From: JAJFUV01 sp964384215
GTDB lineage: Bacteria; Acidobacteriota; Terriglobia; Bryobacterales; Bryobacteraceae
Length of the DNA stretch: 64,000 nt
NCBI GenBank assembly: GCA_964384215.1
Contig: CAYLLB010000005.1
Coordinates: 1 to 64,000 of the forward strand
Reading direction: 5' to 3'
Both the position numbers and the translations under genes were made by a program. How positions within the stretch are numbered: position 1 is the first letter of the stretch; each line of letters opens with the position of its first letter. Shown piece by piece: positions 7,839 through 16,308 of the stretch. The notes beneath the pieces were generated by a model that was given only the letters and a program-made list of their open reading frames with translations, did not search any database and was not told the DNA's origin.

Positions 7839-8792
7839 TTAGCGCAACTGGCGGAGGAGGAAGTCGATGGCGCGCTCGAAGAGCGCAGCGCGGGCGGGAT
7901 CGTTCATCCGGCCATCGAATCCGTGGCCGGCTCCGGGCACTCGCACATACTCATATCGCACGCCGTGCTGTTTGAACAGACCTGCCATCTGGTCGGACTG
8001 GCCCACCGGAACGTCAGTGTCGTTATCCCCATGGAGCAGGATAGTCGGCGGGAATTTCTTCGTGACGTTCGAAGCCGGACACCACGGACGGAACGCTTCC
8101 GGATGCTCGACTGGATCCACGCCAGCCACTTCCTTCGGCCACCAGCCCTGCTGCCGGAGGAACAGATAGTAGCGGCCGCGCGGGTTCCAGCCGGTGGTTC
8201 CCGATAATGGCTTCACACCCACGGCCGCGCGCGCTTCCTGCTCCGGGACGGCCGGCTGGCGCGAGTAGAATGGGTCGGGCTTCGAGTACCATTCCGCGAT
8301 CAGGTCGCCGTAGCCGTAAAAGGACACCAGCGCCCGGGGAAGCGGTTTGACGCGGTAGCCCGTGGTGAGCGTCAGGTAGCCGCCCGCCGAGTGTCCGACA
8401 ACTCCTATGCGCTTCGGATCAATTCCGGCGAGCTTCTTTCCGTTCTTCCGCACCCAGCGCCAGGCGTCCTCGACATCGGAGAGGATCTCCGGCAACTTGG
8501 TCTCCGGCGCCAGGCGATAATCGATGGACACAACGTTGAAGCCGCTGTCCAGGTATCGTTCCAATTGCTTCGGGTGGATGCCCACGCGGCTGCCCCCGAT
8601 CAACGCGCCGCCGTGAATCCAGAAGATGCCGGGGCGCAGCGCTTTCCCAGGTCCGCGGTAGACGTCCAGTTCGATTTTGAGGTCACCCACCGTCTTGTAG
8701 ACGTAGGTGGTTTTTTCGGGTCGGGTCCCGGCGGCCAGGGGCGCGAGCGCGGCAACCAGCGCAACGATAGCAGCTCTCCTCATGGCGCTCAT
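7839..8792 (-). CDS. Secreted alpha/beta-hydrolase (esterase/lipase family)
   Basis: A 317-aa hydrolase with a signal peptide (residues 1-22, ending PLAAGT). The oxyanion motif HGGA (60-63), the nucleophile Ser135 in GHSAGG, a likely acid Asp258 in HGDNDTDVP and His290 in GAGHGF form the triad of the BD-FAE/hormone-sensitive-lipase-like esterases. Members often act on acetylated or feruloylated sugars, but the substrate is not evident. The start could be the Met three codons in. It is divergent from the UroD-family gene. Confidence 0.85.
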   Translation of the reverse strand: MSAMRRAAIVALVAALAPLAAGTRPEKTTYVYKTVGDLKIELDVYRGPGKALRPGIFWIHGGALIGGSRVGIHPKQLERYLDSGFNVVSIDYRLAPETKLPEILSDVEDAWRWVRKNGKKLAGIDPKRIGVVGHSAGGYLTLTTGYRVKPLPRALVSFYGYGDLIAEWYSKPDPFYSRQPAVPEQEARAAVGVKPLSGTTGWNPRGRYYLFLRQQGWWPKEVAGVDPVEHPEAFRPWCPASNVTKKFPPTILLHGDNDTDVPVGQSDQMAGLFKQHGVRYEYVRVPGAGHGFDGRMNDPARAALFERAIDFLLRQLR

Positions 8793-8832
8793 CGTATCTC
8801 ATTTTGCATGCTAACCTGATGGCACGAACATC

Positions 8833-9855
8833 ATGAACGGCTACCAACGCATCCAGGCTGCATTCCGCGGCGAAGCAAGCGACACGACCCCCATCATGCT
8901 GCACAACTTCATGATGGCGGCACGCGAGGCGGGAGTGAGCATGCGCGAGTATCGCTCGGATCCGGAGGCCATCGCGCGGGCTTTCACCCAGGCCGTCGAG
9001 AAGTACGCCTACGACGGCATCGTCGTCGATATCGATACGGCCACGCTGGCCGGCGCAGTGGGCGTGCCGGTGGATTTTCCCGAAGACGAGCCGGCGCGCT
9101 GTGCGGGCAAGGCACTCAAGAGTCTGGAAGCCGCCGACGACCTGGCGCCCGTGGACATTTCCGCGTACCGGGGCGTCGCGACCTGGCTGGAGGCCACGCG
9201 CCTTCTGGTGAAGCGCTTTTCCAACGAGATCTTCGTGCGCGGCAACTGCGACCAGTGTCCCTTCGACCTGGCGGCGCTGATGGCCGGCATTGACGAATGG
9301 ATGCCGGCACTCACCGACGCGTCCCAGCACGAGCGCATCCACCGCCTGCTTGAATACGCGACCGGCATCACGAATCAGTTTCTATCCCTGATGGCCTCCA
9401 CCGGGGCGCACATGCTGTCGAACGGCGACAGCCTGGCGTCGCCCGACATGGTTTCGCCCGGCATCTACCGCCAGTTCGCGCTGCCTTACGAACGCCGCGT
9501 GGCCGCTCATGCGGCGGAACTGGGGCTGCCATACGTGCTGCACATTTGCGGCAAAACAGACCGCATTCTCGAAGACATGGTTTCGAGCGGCGCACAGGGA
9601 CTGGAGATCGACTACAAGACCGACGTGCGGCTGGCGCGGGCCAAGCTGGCAGGCCGGACGGTATTTCTCGGCAACATCGATCCGAGCGGAGTGCTGGCCC
9701 TGGGCACTCCGGGCCAGGTAGCGGAAAAGACGCGCGAACTGCTCGACGTGTTCCGCGGAGAACCGCGCTTCGTCCTGAACGCCGGCTGCGCCATTCCGGC
9801 GACGACGCCGCCGGAAAACCTGCGGGCCATGATCGACACAGCCCGCAAGCGTTAG
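8833..9855 (+). CDS. Uroporphyrinogen decarboxylase (UroD)-family protein, MtaA/CmuA-like
   Basis: A 340-aa cytosolic protein of the UroD superfamily. It keeps the zinc-site pattern of corrinoid-dependent methyltransferases of the MtaA/CmuA group: His237-x-Cys239 in VLHICGK and Cys319 in LNAGCAIP. The C-terminal barrel segments (GNIDPSGVL, NAGCAIPATTP) are typical. True haem-pathway UroD lacks this HxC...C set, so a methyl-transfer or demethylase role is more likely than haem synthesis. Its stop overlaps the stop of the convergent VWA gene by 4 bases. No corrinoid protein is encoded nearby. Confidence 0.82.
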   Translation: MNGYQRIQAAFRGEASDTTPIMLHNFMMAAREAGVSMREYRSDPEAIARAFTQAVEKYAYDGIVVDIDTATLAGAVGVPVDFPEDEPARCAGKALKSLEAADDLAPVDISAYRGVATWLEATRLLVKRFSNEIFVRGNCDQCPFDLAALMAGIDEWMPALTDASQHERIHRLLEYATGITNQFLSLMASTGAHMLSNGDSLASPDMVSPGIYRQFALPYERRVAAHAAELGLPYVLHICGKTDRILEDMVSSGAQGLEIDYKTDVRLARAKLAGRTVFLGNIDPSGVLALGTPGQVAEKTRELLDVFRGEPRFVLNAGCAIPATTPPENLRAMIDTARKR

Positions 9856-10961
9856 GGACGCTCCTCGGCGTAATACCCTTCCCGGCCCTGAACCACGACG
9901 CCCTTCCTTCGGACATCGACTTTGATTCTGCGGTAACCGCTTTGCGCGCCGGCATCCGGCGTGTATCCGAGGCTGTACTGGCTGCGCAGCTCCTCTTCGA
10001 TCCTTGCGTAGATCTTCTCGAGAGTATCTTTCTTGCCGACCTCGAAGTAGGCTCCGCCGGTTCGCTTGGAGAGAGTTTGAAGGCTCTTCTTTCCGTCGCC
10101 GCGATCGGGCCCGCCAGGGCCGCGGCCTCCCGGTCCCCGGCCGCCGGGGCCGCCTCCCCGCCCCGGGCCACCCATGCCCGGGCCGCCGATGCCTGGAATA
10201 CGGGACAGGCCGCCCCAACCGCCGCCTCCTCCGAAACTCTTGTCGTAGATGCGTATGGTATAGATGAGCGTGTCCGCGCGCAGGGCCGCGGAGATGGCCA
10301 TTTCTTCCCGGCTGCCGATGTGGTCGCCGTCGCCCAGAATGAAGAGGGCCTTGCGGCCCTTCTGGTTCTTCATGATTTCATCCGACGCCAGGTAGACGGC
10401 ATCGGAGAGGACTGTGGCGTAAGAGCCGCGCCCGCCGGGGCCACCCGCGCCGCCGGGACCTCCGGGCCGTGCACCGCCCCCGCGCTGCATCCGGTGGCGT
10501 TCGAGCAGGTTCAGCGCGGCGTCCAGTTTCTCCGGCGACGATGTCAGGTCCTGCAGGAGTTCCACTTCGTTGCTGTACTGGATGAGAAACGCCTTGTCCT
10601 TGCCGGGACGCAACATATGCTTCAGGAAGGCTCTGCTGGTCCGGCGCTCCTCTTCCAGCATGTTCGATTCGCTAGGCGTCGTATCGACGAGCAGTCCCAT
10701 GGTGAGCGGCAGATCGCTCTCCCTCGAGAAGTAGCGAATGACCTGCGCGCGGCCGTCCTCGCTGAGCGCGAAATCTTCCTTGACCAAGTCCTTGACGATG
10801 CTGCCATTCTTGTCGCGGACGGTGACGAAGACATCGACGACCTTCACGCCGGCCGAAAACGTCGGAGGCGGCGCCTGGGCTAGTCCGATACGGCCGCGCA
10901 AGATGGCCGGCGCGGCTGCCAGAAGAAAACCTCTGCGGCTGCTGATCCCAGCATGGGGCAT
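9852..10961 (-). CDS. Exported VWFA-domain protein of the acidobacterial type
   Basis: Start chosen at ATG 10961, where a twin-arginine signal begins (SSRRGFLLAAAPAIL); longer starts run into the upstream rhomboid gene. The 369-aa product has a short beta-sandwich (VKVVDVFVTVRDKNGSIV) and a von Willebrand A fold with GLLVDTTPSES, a modified MIDAS (DTTPS in place of DxSxS). A low-complexity insert of Gly, Pro and Arg (GGPG/GGRGPGG repeats) sits in the C-terminal third before the final strands (YSLGYTPD). A second Gly-rich patch lies mid-domain. These proteins are numerous in Acidobacteriota; their function is unknown. Likely co-directional with rhomboid. Confidence 0.83.
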   Translation of the reverse strand: MPHAGISSRRGFLLAAAPAILRGRIGLAQAPPPTFSAGVKVVDVFVTVRDKNGSIVKDLVKEDFALSEDGRAQVIRYFSRESDLPLTMGLLVDTTPSESNMLEEERRTSRAFLKHMLRPGKDKAFLIQYSNEVELLQDLTSSPEKLDAALNLLERHRMQRGGGARPGGPGGAGGPGGRGSYATVLSDAVYLASDEIMKNQKGRKALFILGDGDHIGSREEMAISAALRADTLIYTIRIYDKSFGGGGGWGGLSRIPGIGGPGMGGPGRGGGPGGRGPGGRGPGGPDRGDGKKSLQTLSKRTGGAYFEVGKKDTLEKIYARIEEELRSQYSLGYTPDAGAQSGYRRIKVDVRRKGVVVQGREGYYAEERP

Positions 10962-11035
10962 GGTCAAGCTGTACACCTCGAAGTTGTAGGATGCGCGCGC
11001 CGGCGAACCGGTTCCGTCCCGGCACAACGGGGTGA

Positions 11036-11860
11036 TTACAGGCTTGCGAACCAGAGGTACATTTGGAGGAAAGCCAACACGGTTAACGCCACAGAGCCGA
11101 TGGCCGAGACCTTCCAGACCCACTCTCGCCAGTTTTCGACCAGAGACGGCGTACCCATCAAATAAGATGCGGCGAAGCCCGCGGCAAGTCCGCCGAGGTG
11201 CGCGGCGTTATCCACGCGAAAACCGGGGATGAGTCCGATGGCGAAACCGTAAATCGCCCAGCGGAGATAATGACCGCGAATGGCGTCGCCGAGCGGGGAG
11301 CGGTGCCGGACGCCCAAGGCGATCATCGCCCCGATGAGTCCGAAAATGCCCGCCGAGGCGCCGATCGAGAGGTTCTCCGACCAGAACGTGCTGGCCAGAA
11401 AGCCCAGCACGGTGGATGCAAAGTAGATGACGATGAACCGGCGGGCGCCGTAGATCTGCTCGACCTGGCGGCCCAAATCGAGCAACACCCAGGAATTCAT
11501 CAGGATGTGGAACAATCCGCCGTGCAGAAATCCGGCGGTGATCAGGCGCCACCACTGCCCGGCCAGAACAGCCGCGCGAAGTTTGCCGCCAAAAATGAAC
11601 AGCGTCTGCCCGTCGACATGCATCAGGGTGCCGTGGCCGTTGCGCATACTGAAGACCATCGTGGCCAGGTACAAGCCCACGTTGATGGTAAGAATCAGCG
11701 CAGTGGTAAAGTTCTCCGGCGAGATCAGCCCGCCCAGGATATCCCCCGGGGCGCGCAGGTCGATGGCGCGCGGCCCTACCGGCGTGTCGCAATACGGGCA
11801 TACCCGATCGCTGGTTGTGATGAATGCCCGGCAGTGCGGGCACATGCGGCGTTTGTCCAC
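11036..11860 (-). CDS. Rhomboid-family intramembrane serine protease with N-terminal zinc ribbon
   Basis: The 274-aa protein begins with a zinc-ribbon-like pair of CxxC knuckles (CPHC and CPYC, residues about 7-24) and continues as a six-helix rhomboid. The catalytic Ser lies in SIGASAGIFG and the catalytic His in NAAHLGGLAAGF; the HGGLFHILMNSW segment supplies the oxyanion-side His and Asn. All core residues are present, so it should be an active intramembrane protease; substrates are unknown. GTG at 11860 is the start in frame; the ATG at 11870 is out of frame. It is divergent from the BMC-associated aldolase. Confidence 0.88.
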   Translation of the reverse strand: MDKRRMCPHCRAFITTSDRVCPYCDTPVGPRAIDLRAPGDILGGLISPENFTTALILTINVGLYLATMVFSMRNGHGTLMHVDGQTLFIFGGKLRAAVLAGQWWRLITAGFLHGGLFHILMNSWVLLDLGRQVEQIYGARRFIVIYFASTVLGFLASTFWSENLSIGASAGIFGLIGAMIALGVRHRSPLGDAIRGHYLRWAIYGFAIGLIPGFRVDNAAHLGGLAAGFAASYLMGTPSLVENWREWVWKVSAIGSVALTVLAFLQMYLWFASL

Positions 11861-11881
11861 TACTTTCCATATTACCGTTCT

Positions 11882-11912
11882 TTGCCTCTTGCGCCCGGCG
11901 CTCTGCTACAAT
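11882..11912 (+). promoter_or_regulatory. Candidate promoter of the BMC locus
   Basis: TACAAT (11907-11912) is a good -10 box; TTGCCT (11882-11887) is a weaker -35 at a 19-base spacing. Transcription would begin near 11919, only a few bases before the aldolase ATG. The non-optimal -35 leaves room for an activator, but no operator is obvious. Confidence 0.4.
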
Positions 11913-11923
11913 CAGGATTCTGG

Positions 11924-12700
11924 ATGAACAAGACCGAGCGAGAGATCCGCGAAGACATCATCAAGATTGGCCGCCTGATTTACGACAAGGGCTGGGTGGC
12001 CGCCAACGATGGCAATATCACGGTCCGCATGGACCAGGATCGGTTGATGGCGACGCCGACCGGTGTCAGCAAGGGCATGATGGAGCCGGACGACCTGATC
12101 GTCTGCGACATGCAGGGCAACAAGATCCACGGCCGCAAGGAGCGCACCTCCGAGATCGCCATGCACCTGAAGGTGTATGAACTGCGTCCCGACATCCGCT
12201 CGGTAGTGCACGCCCACCCGGTGGCCGCCACGGGGTATGCCGCGGCCGGCAAGCCGCTGAACCTCGCACTGCTACCGGAAGTGATCATCAGCCTGGGTTG
12301 CGTGCCGCTGGCGGATTACGGCCTGCCGGGCACGCCCGCGCTGATCGAGCCGCTGGTTCCGCTGATTCCGAAGTACGACGCGATCCTGATGGGCAACCAC
12401 GGTGTGGTGAGTTACGGCGAAGACGTTTACAAGGCGTTCTTCCGCATGGAGACCGTGGAGCACTACGCGAAGATCTCGGTGGTGACGGAGCTGTTGGGCG
12501 GACCGCAGGTGCTGCCCGAGACCGAAGTCCGCAAGCTACTCGAATCGCGCACGCGTTACGGCGTGAAGGCGGCGTCGGCCGGCGAGATCGGCTGCCCGCT
12601 GGCGGCGGAGAGCGTCGCGAAAGGCGACAAGATTTGGGTGACGCGCGAGGAACTCATCGCGATGATCGATGAGGCCCTGCGCGCCCGCGGCGTCGCGTGA
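11924..12700 (+). CDS. Class II aldolase (L-fuculose/rhamnulose phosphate aldolase-like), BMC-associated
   Basis: A 258-aa aldolase that splits a ketose 1-phosphate into DHAP and an aldehyde (lactaldehyde if the substrate is fuculose- or rhamnulose-1-phosphate). Visible active-site parts: phosphate-binding NDGN (28-31) and TPTG (44-47), catalytic Glu77 in TSEIAMHL, and zinc ligands His96 and His98 in VVHAHP and His159 in GNHGVV. ATG 11924 is chosen because the extension upstream has no family similarity and overlaps the rhomboid gene. The enzyme is some 40 residues longer than E. coli FucA; the extra C-terminus (about 212-258) is a linker and an amphipathic helix resembling a BMC encapsulation peptide. 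It is the first gene of the BMC locus. Confidence 0.88.
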   Translation: MNKTEREIREDIIKIGRLIYDKGWVAANDGNITVRMDQDRLMATPTGVSKGMMEPDDLIVCDMQGNKIHGRKERTSEIAMHLKVYELRPDIRSVVHAHPVAATGYAAAGKPLNLALLPEVIISLGCVPLADYGLPGTPALIEPLVPLIPKYDAILMGNHGVVSYGEDVYKAFFRMETVEHYAKISVVTELLGGPQVLPETEVRKLLESRTRYGVKAASAGEIGCPLAAESVAKGDKIWVTREELIAMIDEALRARGVA

Positions 12701-12744
12701 CAAGCGCGCCACGCCGGAAGAGGATTGAGCAGGGTGGAGGATCC

Positions 12745-13029
<285 letters not shown>

Positions 13030-13050
13030 GAACGCCAGCGAAAGGACAAG

Positions 13051-13329
13051 ATGCAGTTAGCGCGCGTCGTCGGCAACGTGGTTGCCACGCGAAAAGACCC
13101 ACGCCTGGAAGGCAAGAAGCTCCTGGTGCTCCGCTACATTTCTCCGGAGGGCAAGGATGAAGCCGGGTACGTCGTCGCCGTCGACACGGTGAGCGCCGGA
13201 TACCGCGAAACCGTCCTGACCGTTTCCGGCAGCAGCGCCCGCATGGCCGACGGCTGCAAGGACCGTCCTGTCGACACGGTCATCGTCGGCATTGTGGACA
13301 ACGTGCAGATCGATTCCGGAAGCCGGTAG
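13051..13329 (+). CDS. BMC-P pentameric vertex protein (EutN/CcmL family), copy 1
   Basis: A 92-aa EutN/CcmL-family beta-barrel that forms the pentamers capping the vertices of a BMC shell. The family pattern is clear: MQLARVVGNVVATRKDPRLEGKK at the start (one small barrel strand, loop, KLLVL strand) and VDTVIVGIVDNVQI at the end. It follows BMC-H by 21 bases and precedes the second copy by 5 bases, so the genes are certainly co-transcribed. Confidence 0.95.
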   Translation: MQLARVVGNVVATRKDPRLEGKKLLVLRYISPEGKDEAGYVVAVDTVSAGYRETVLTVSGSSARMADGCKDRPVDTVIVGIVDNVQIDSGSR

Positions 13330-13334
13330 ACACC

Positions 13335-13616
13335 ATGTACCTGGGACGCGTGGTGGGCCGCGTCTGGTCCACCGTCAAGAACGCCGAACTCGAAGGGCAG
13401 CGCTTTCTGGTCGTGCAGCCCATCACACCGGAAGGCGCGAACGCGGGCAAGCGCATCGTCTGCACCGACATGACCGGCGCGGGCGCCGGCGAGATCATCT
13501 ATTGGGTGCGCGGGCGCGAAGCCAGCATCGCCCTTCCGGCACCGGAAGTGCCGACCGATTTCAGCATCGTGGGCATCGTCGATGAGATGAGCGTCAACCG
13601 GGAGGCCAAGAAGTAG
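13335..13616 (+). CDS. BMC-P pentameric vertex protein (EutN/CcmL family), copy 2
   Basis: A 93-aa EutN/CcmL homologue (MYLGRVVGRVWSTVKNAELEG at the start, TDFSIVGIVDEMSV at the end). It differs from copies 1 and 3 in the loop region (CTDMTGAGAGEIIYWVRGREA), where a Trp replaces the usual small residues of the GxGD-like turn; this loop lines one face of the pentamer. Five bases separate it from copy 1 and two bases from copy 3. Confidence 0.94.
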   Translation: MYLGRVVGRVWSTVKNAELEGQRFLVVQPITPEGANAGKRIVCTDMTGAGAGEIIYWVRGREASIALPAPEVPTDFSIVGIVDEMSVNREAKK

Positions 13617-13618
13617 CC

Positions 13619-13900
13619 ATGCTCATCGGGCGTGTAATCGGAGAGATCGTCGCGACGCGAAAGCACGCAACGCACGAGGACCGCAAGATCCTGCTGGTGC
13701 AGCCGCTGAACCTGGACGGCAGTGAGCGTGGCGCGGCGCTCGTAGCGCTGGACGCGGTGGACGCCGGCGTGGGCGACCGGGTACTGCTAACGACGGAAGG
13801 CTTCAGCGCTTTTTCGAGTGTCGGGTACAAGAAAGCGCCTATCGACATGGCCGTGATCGGGATCGTCGATAGCGTGGAACTCATCGAAGGCGCGGCGTAG
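13619..13900 (+). CDS. BMC-P pentameric vertex protein (EutN/CcmL family), copy 3
   Basis: A 93-aa EutN/CcmL homologue (MLIGRVIGEIVATRKHATHED at the start, DMAVIGIVDSVELI at the end), with the VDAGVGDRVLLTTEG turn usual for the family. It is the last gene of the BMC locus; the next gene is on the other strand and ends 28 bases away. Three pentamer genes with one hexamer gene and a class II aldolase is the gene mix of the planctomycete/verrucomicrobial (PVM-type) fucose/rhamnose compartments and relatives. Confidence 0.94.
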   Translation: MLIGRVIGEIVATRKHATHEDRKILLVQPLNLDGSERGAALVALDAVDAGVGDRVLLTTEGFSAFSSVGYKKAPIDMAVIGIVDSVELIEGAA

Positions 13901-13928
13901 ACCAAGAGTTCAGAGACTCCTGGACCTG

Positions 13929-15278
13929 TTACGCTTTCGGTGCGGCGAGGCCGGCGAGGATCTCCGGCGTGATCACTTTTCCGAGAAGGAAGAACTTGCG
14001 CTCCGGGTGCCACAGGACGTTGCGGCCCCCGCGCGTGGTGAAGCTGGTGTAACCGCCGATGTCGACCCGCATCAGCGGCCCGATTCCGTTGCCGCCGTTG
14101 TCCATCAGCAGGCGCGACTCGCTGAACCAGATGGGCTGTTCGGCGCGCGGACGGAATTCGCCCACCGCAATGTAGGCGGGCCGGCGGTTGCCCTTCGGGC
14201 CGCCCGAGTTGCCGGGGTCGACACCGTTGAATTCAGGGTGGTGGATGAGAAGATAGCGGCCGTCCGCCATCTGGTACACCGGGCAGCAGAAGATCGGCTG
14301 CAGGATCGGTTTTCCGTGATCCTTGCGCAACAGCGGGCGCGGCGCGCACCATGTTTCGCCACCGTCGGAGGAGAGCGTGTACCAGATGTAGCCGGTCATC
14401 GTCCGCAGGGTGCAGAACAGGCGCCCGTCCGGCAAGTAAACCAGGCTCGGCTCCTGGCAGACGCTCAAGCTCGGATTGAGGTAGTGGCCGACGCGCAGGG
14501 CCTGATCGCCGGAAGCAAACCAGCGAATCCGGATATCCTTGGGTTCGGGATTGGCGTCGATGTTCTCGAAGCGCATGAACTCGGTCACGGATTCGTCGGC
14601 CCACGGCGCCTTCTGCACCGGCTGCGTGCGAACCGCGCGGCTCACCCAGCGCGTGAAACCAGTGAACCAGCGGCCGGAAGGTTGGCGGATGGGCTTCTGC
14701 CAGACGATCCAGTTGGACGGATACTTCGGGTCCGGATGATCGTAGACGCTGCGCTCCATGGGGATCATTTGCGGCCTGGACCACGAGCGGCCGGCGTCGT
14801 CGGAGTAAACGCAGTCCATGGTGCCGGTGACCTGGTGATGGTAGTCGGCGATGCCCTGGTACTGGTTGTAGACCACGTAAATGCGGCCGGAGGTGGAAAC
14901 CAGAGGAAAGCCCCAACTGGCCTGCAAGCCATCGCCCGGGCGCGTAGAGCCGGCCAAGCGCTTCGGGGACTGCCACGACTTGCCCTCATCGGCGCTACGG
15001 GAGAACATGATGCGGTGGTCACCCGCGCCTTCGGACGTGCTCTGCGTCCAGACCGCCATCATTGATCCGTCGGGGCCATCGAAGACCAGGAAGTGTTCGT
15101 TGCCGTTGTCGAACGTGGAGCCGTCCACACTCTTCGGCACATAGACGACGTAATCGGACTGGCTACGGCGGATTTCGCGGTCGAGGATAGCTTGCAGATC
15201 TTCGGCGGCAGCGGTTTTGTGAAGGAGGGGATAGGCGGCGGCGAAGGCCGAGGTTCGCAAAAAGGTGGCACGTTTCAT
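13929..15278 (-). CDS. Secreted sialidase-superfamily (BNR repeat) protein
   Basis: A 449-aa protein with a signal-type N-terminus (RATFLRTSAFAAAYPLL) and a sialidase-like propeller. Asp boxes are visible as SADEGKSW (about residues 95-102), SDDAGRSW and SSDGGETW. The specificity is unknown; the fold covers sialidases, trans-sialidases and other glycan hydrolases. It is divergent from the Tat-type UroD gene and convergent with the BMC locus. Confidence 0.8.
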   Translation of the reverse strand: MKRATFLRTSAFAAAYPLLHKTAAAEDLQAILDREIRRSQSDYVVYVPKSVDGSTFDNGNEHFLVFDGPDGSMMAVWTQSTSEGAGDHRIMFSRSADEGKSWQSPKRLAGSTRPGDGLQASWGFPLVSTSGRIYVVYNQYQGIADYHHQVTGTMDCVYSDDAGRSWSRPQMIPMERSVYDHPDPKYPSNWIVWQKPIRQPSGRWFTGFTRWVSRAVRTQPVQKAPWADESVTEFMRFENIDANPEPKDIRIRWFASGDQALRVGHYLNPSLSVCQEPSLVYLPDGRLFCTLRTMTGYIWYTLSSDGGETWCAPRPLLRKDHGKPILQPIFCCPVYQMADGRYLLIHHPEFNGVDPGNSGGPKGNRRPAYIAVGEFRPRAEQPIWFSESRLLMDNGGNGIGPLMRVDIGGYTSFTTRGGRNVLWHPERKFFLLGKVITPEILAGLAAPKA

Positions 15279-15357
15279 TGTGATACTCCAGTAAACACCA
15301 AAAACCGCGCGGAACGCATGTTAGGATGACTACACGACAGGCAAGGAGGGAAACCGA

Positions 15358-16308
15358 GTGAACCGAAGGTACTTTCTTCTGACGACAGCCGCCGCCCTGG
15401 CACACGGCGGAGCTTCCTTGTCCAAGACCGAACGGGTCCGGCGCGCCCTGGCCGGCCGCGACCTGGACCGGCCGCCATTCAGTTTCTGGCATCACTTCGG
15501 GCTGAAGACGCCGGAGGCGCACGCGTCGGCGACGCTGAATTTCCACCGCGATTACCGCACCGACATCGTGAAGGTGATGAGCGACTTCCCCTACCCGAAG
15601 CCGGCGGGGAACTGGTGGGAACTGAAGCCGGAGGCAAATCCCTTCGCGCCGCAAATCCGCGCGCTGGAACTGATTCGGGATGGGCTCAAAGGCGAAGCGC
15701 CGATCATCGAGACGCTTTTCAACCCGTGGAATGTGGCGGAGAAGCTGTCCTCCAAGCAGGAAGTGCTGAGACTTATGCGCGAAAAGCCTCAAACGCTCCT
15801 GGACGCGCTGGAGGTCATCACGACGTCGGAGATCAATCACGTGAAGCGAGCGCTCGAAGCCGGCGCGGCGGGCATCTTCCTCTCGGTCGCCAACGCCAAC
15901 GCCGCCGCACTCACGCGCGCCGACTACGAGCGCTTCAGCATGCCTTTCGACCGGCGCATCCTGGAAGCGGCCTCCGCGGGCTGGCTCAACTTCCTGCACG
16001 TGCACGTGGAACCGGGGTACCTGGATCTGTTCCGGGACTTCCCCGCTCCGCTTTTCAACTACTCGGCGCACGTAAGCAAAATCCCGATCGCCGAGGTGCG
16101 CAAAATCTACACGTCGACGATCGCCGGAGGCATTGACGAGGTGAATTACCGGAAGCTGAGCGCGGAGGAGATCCGCGCGCAGTGGCACGCCGCGCGAGCC
16201 GCGGCCGGCCGCAAGTTCATCCTGACGCCCGGCTGTTCGGTCCCGAACGAGAGCACCCGCCAGGAACTGATGCGGCTGCCGCTGGTCATTCGAGCAGGAA
16301 TGTCTTAA
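15358..16308 (+). CDS. UroD-family protein with a twin-arginine-like signal
   Basis: A 316-aa UroD-superfamily protein starting at GTG 15358, eight bases after AAGGAGGG. The N-terminus NRRYFLLTTAAALA looks like a twin-arginine export signal, which is unexpected because UroD-family enzymes are normally cytosolic. The barrel is recognisable (LFNPWNVAEKL, HVHVEPGYLDLF, ILTPGCSVPNES), with His-x-His in place of the His-x-Cys of the copy at 8833 and a conserved Cys near the C-terminus. The last 23 bases overlap the end of the convergent mannosidase gene. Function unknown. Confidence 0.75.
   Translation: MNRRYFLLTTAAALAHGGASLSKTERVRRALAGRDLDRPPFSFWHHFGLKTPEAHASATLNFHRDYRTDIVKVMSDFPYPKPAGNWWELKPEANPFAPQIRALELIRDGLKGEAPIIETLFNPWNVAEKLSSKQEVLRLMREKPQTLLDALEVITTSEINHVKRALEAGAAGIFLSVANANAAALTRADYERFSMPFDRRILEAASAGWLNFLHVHVEPGYLDLFRDFPAPLFNYSAHVSKIPIAEVRKIYTSTIAGGIDEVNYRKLSAEEIRAQWHAARAAAGRKFILTPGCSVPNESTRQELMRLPLVIRAGMS

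Noticed and set aside
11198..11923. Upstream extension of the aldolase reading frame
   Set aside because: It runs antisense to the rhomboid gene and has no similarity to aldolases; the family starts at ATG 11924.
14007..15065. 352-codon frame antisense to the sialidase-like gene
   Set aside because: Asp boxes and signal peptide are on the minus strand; the plus frame has shadow composition.
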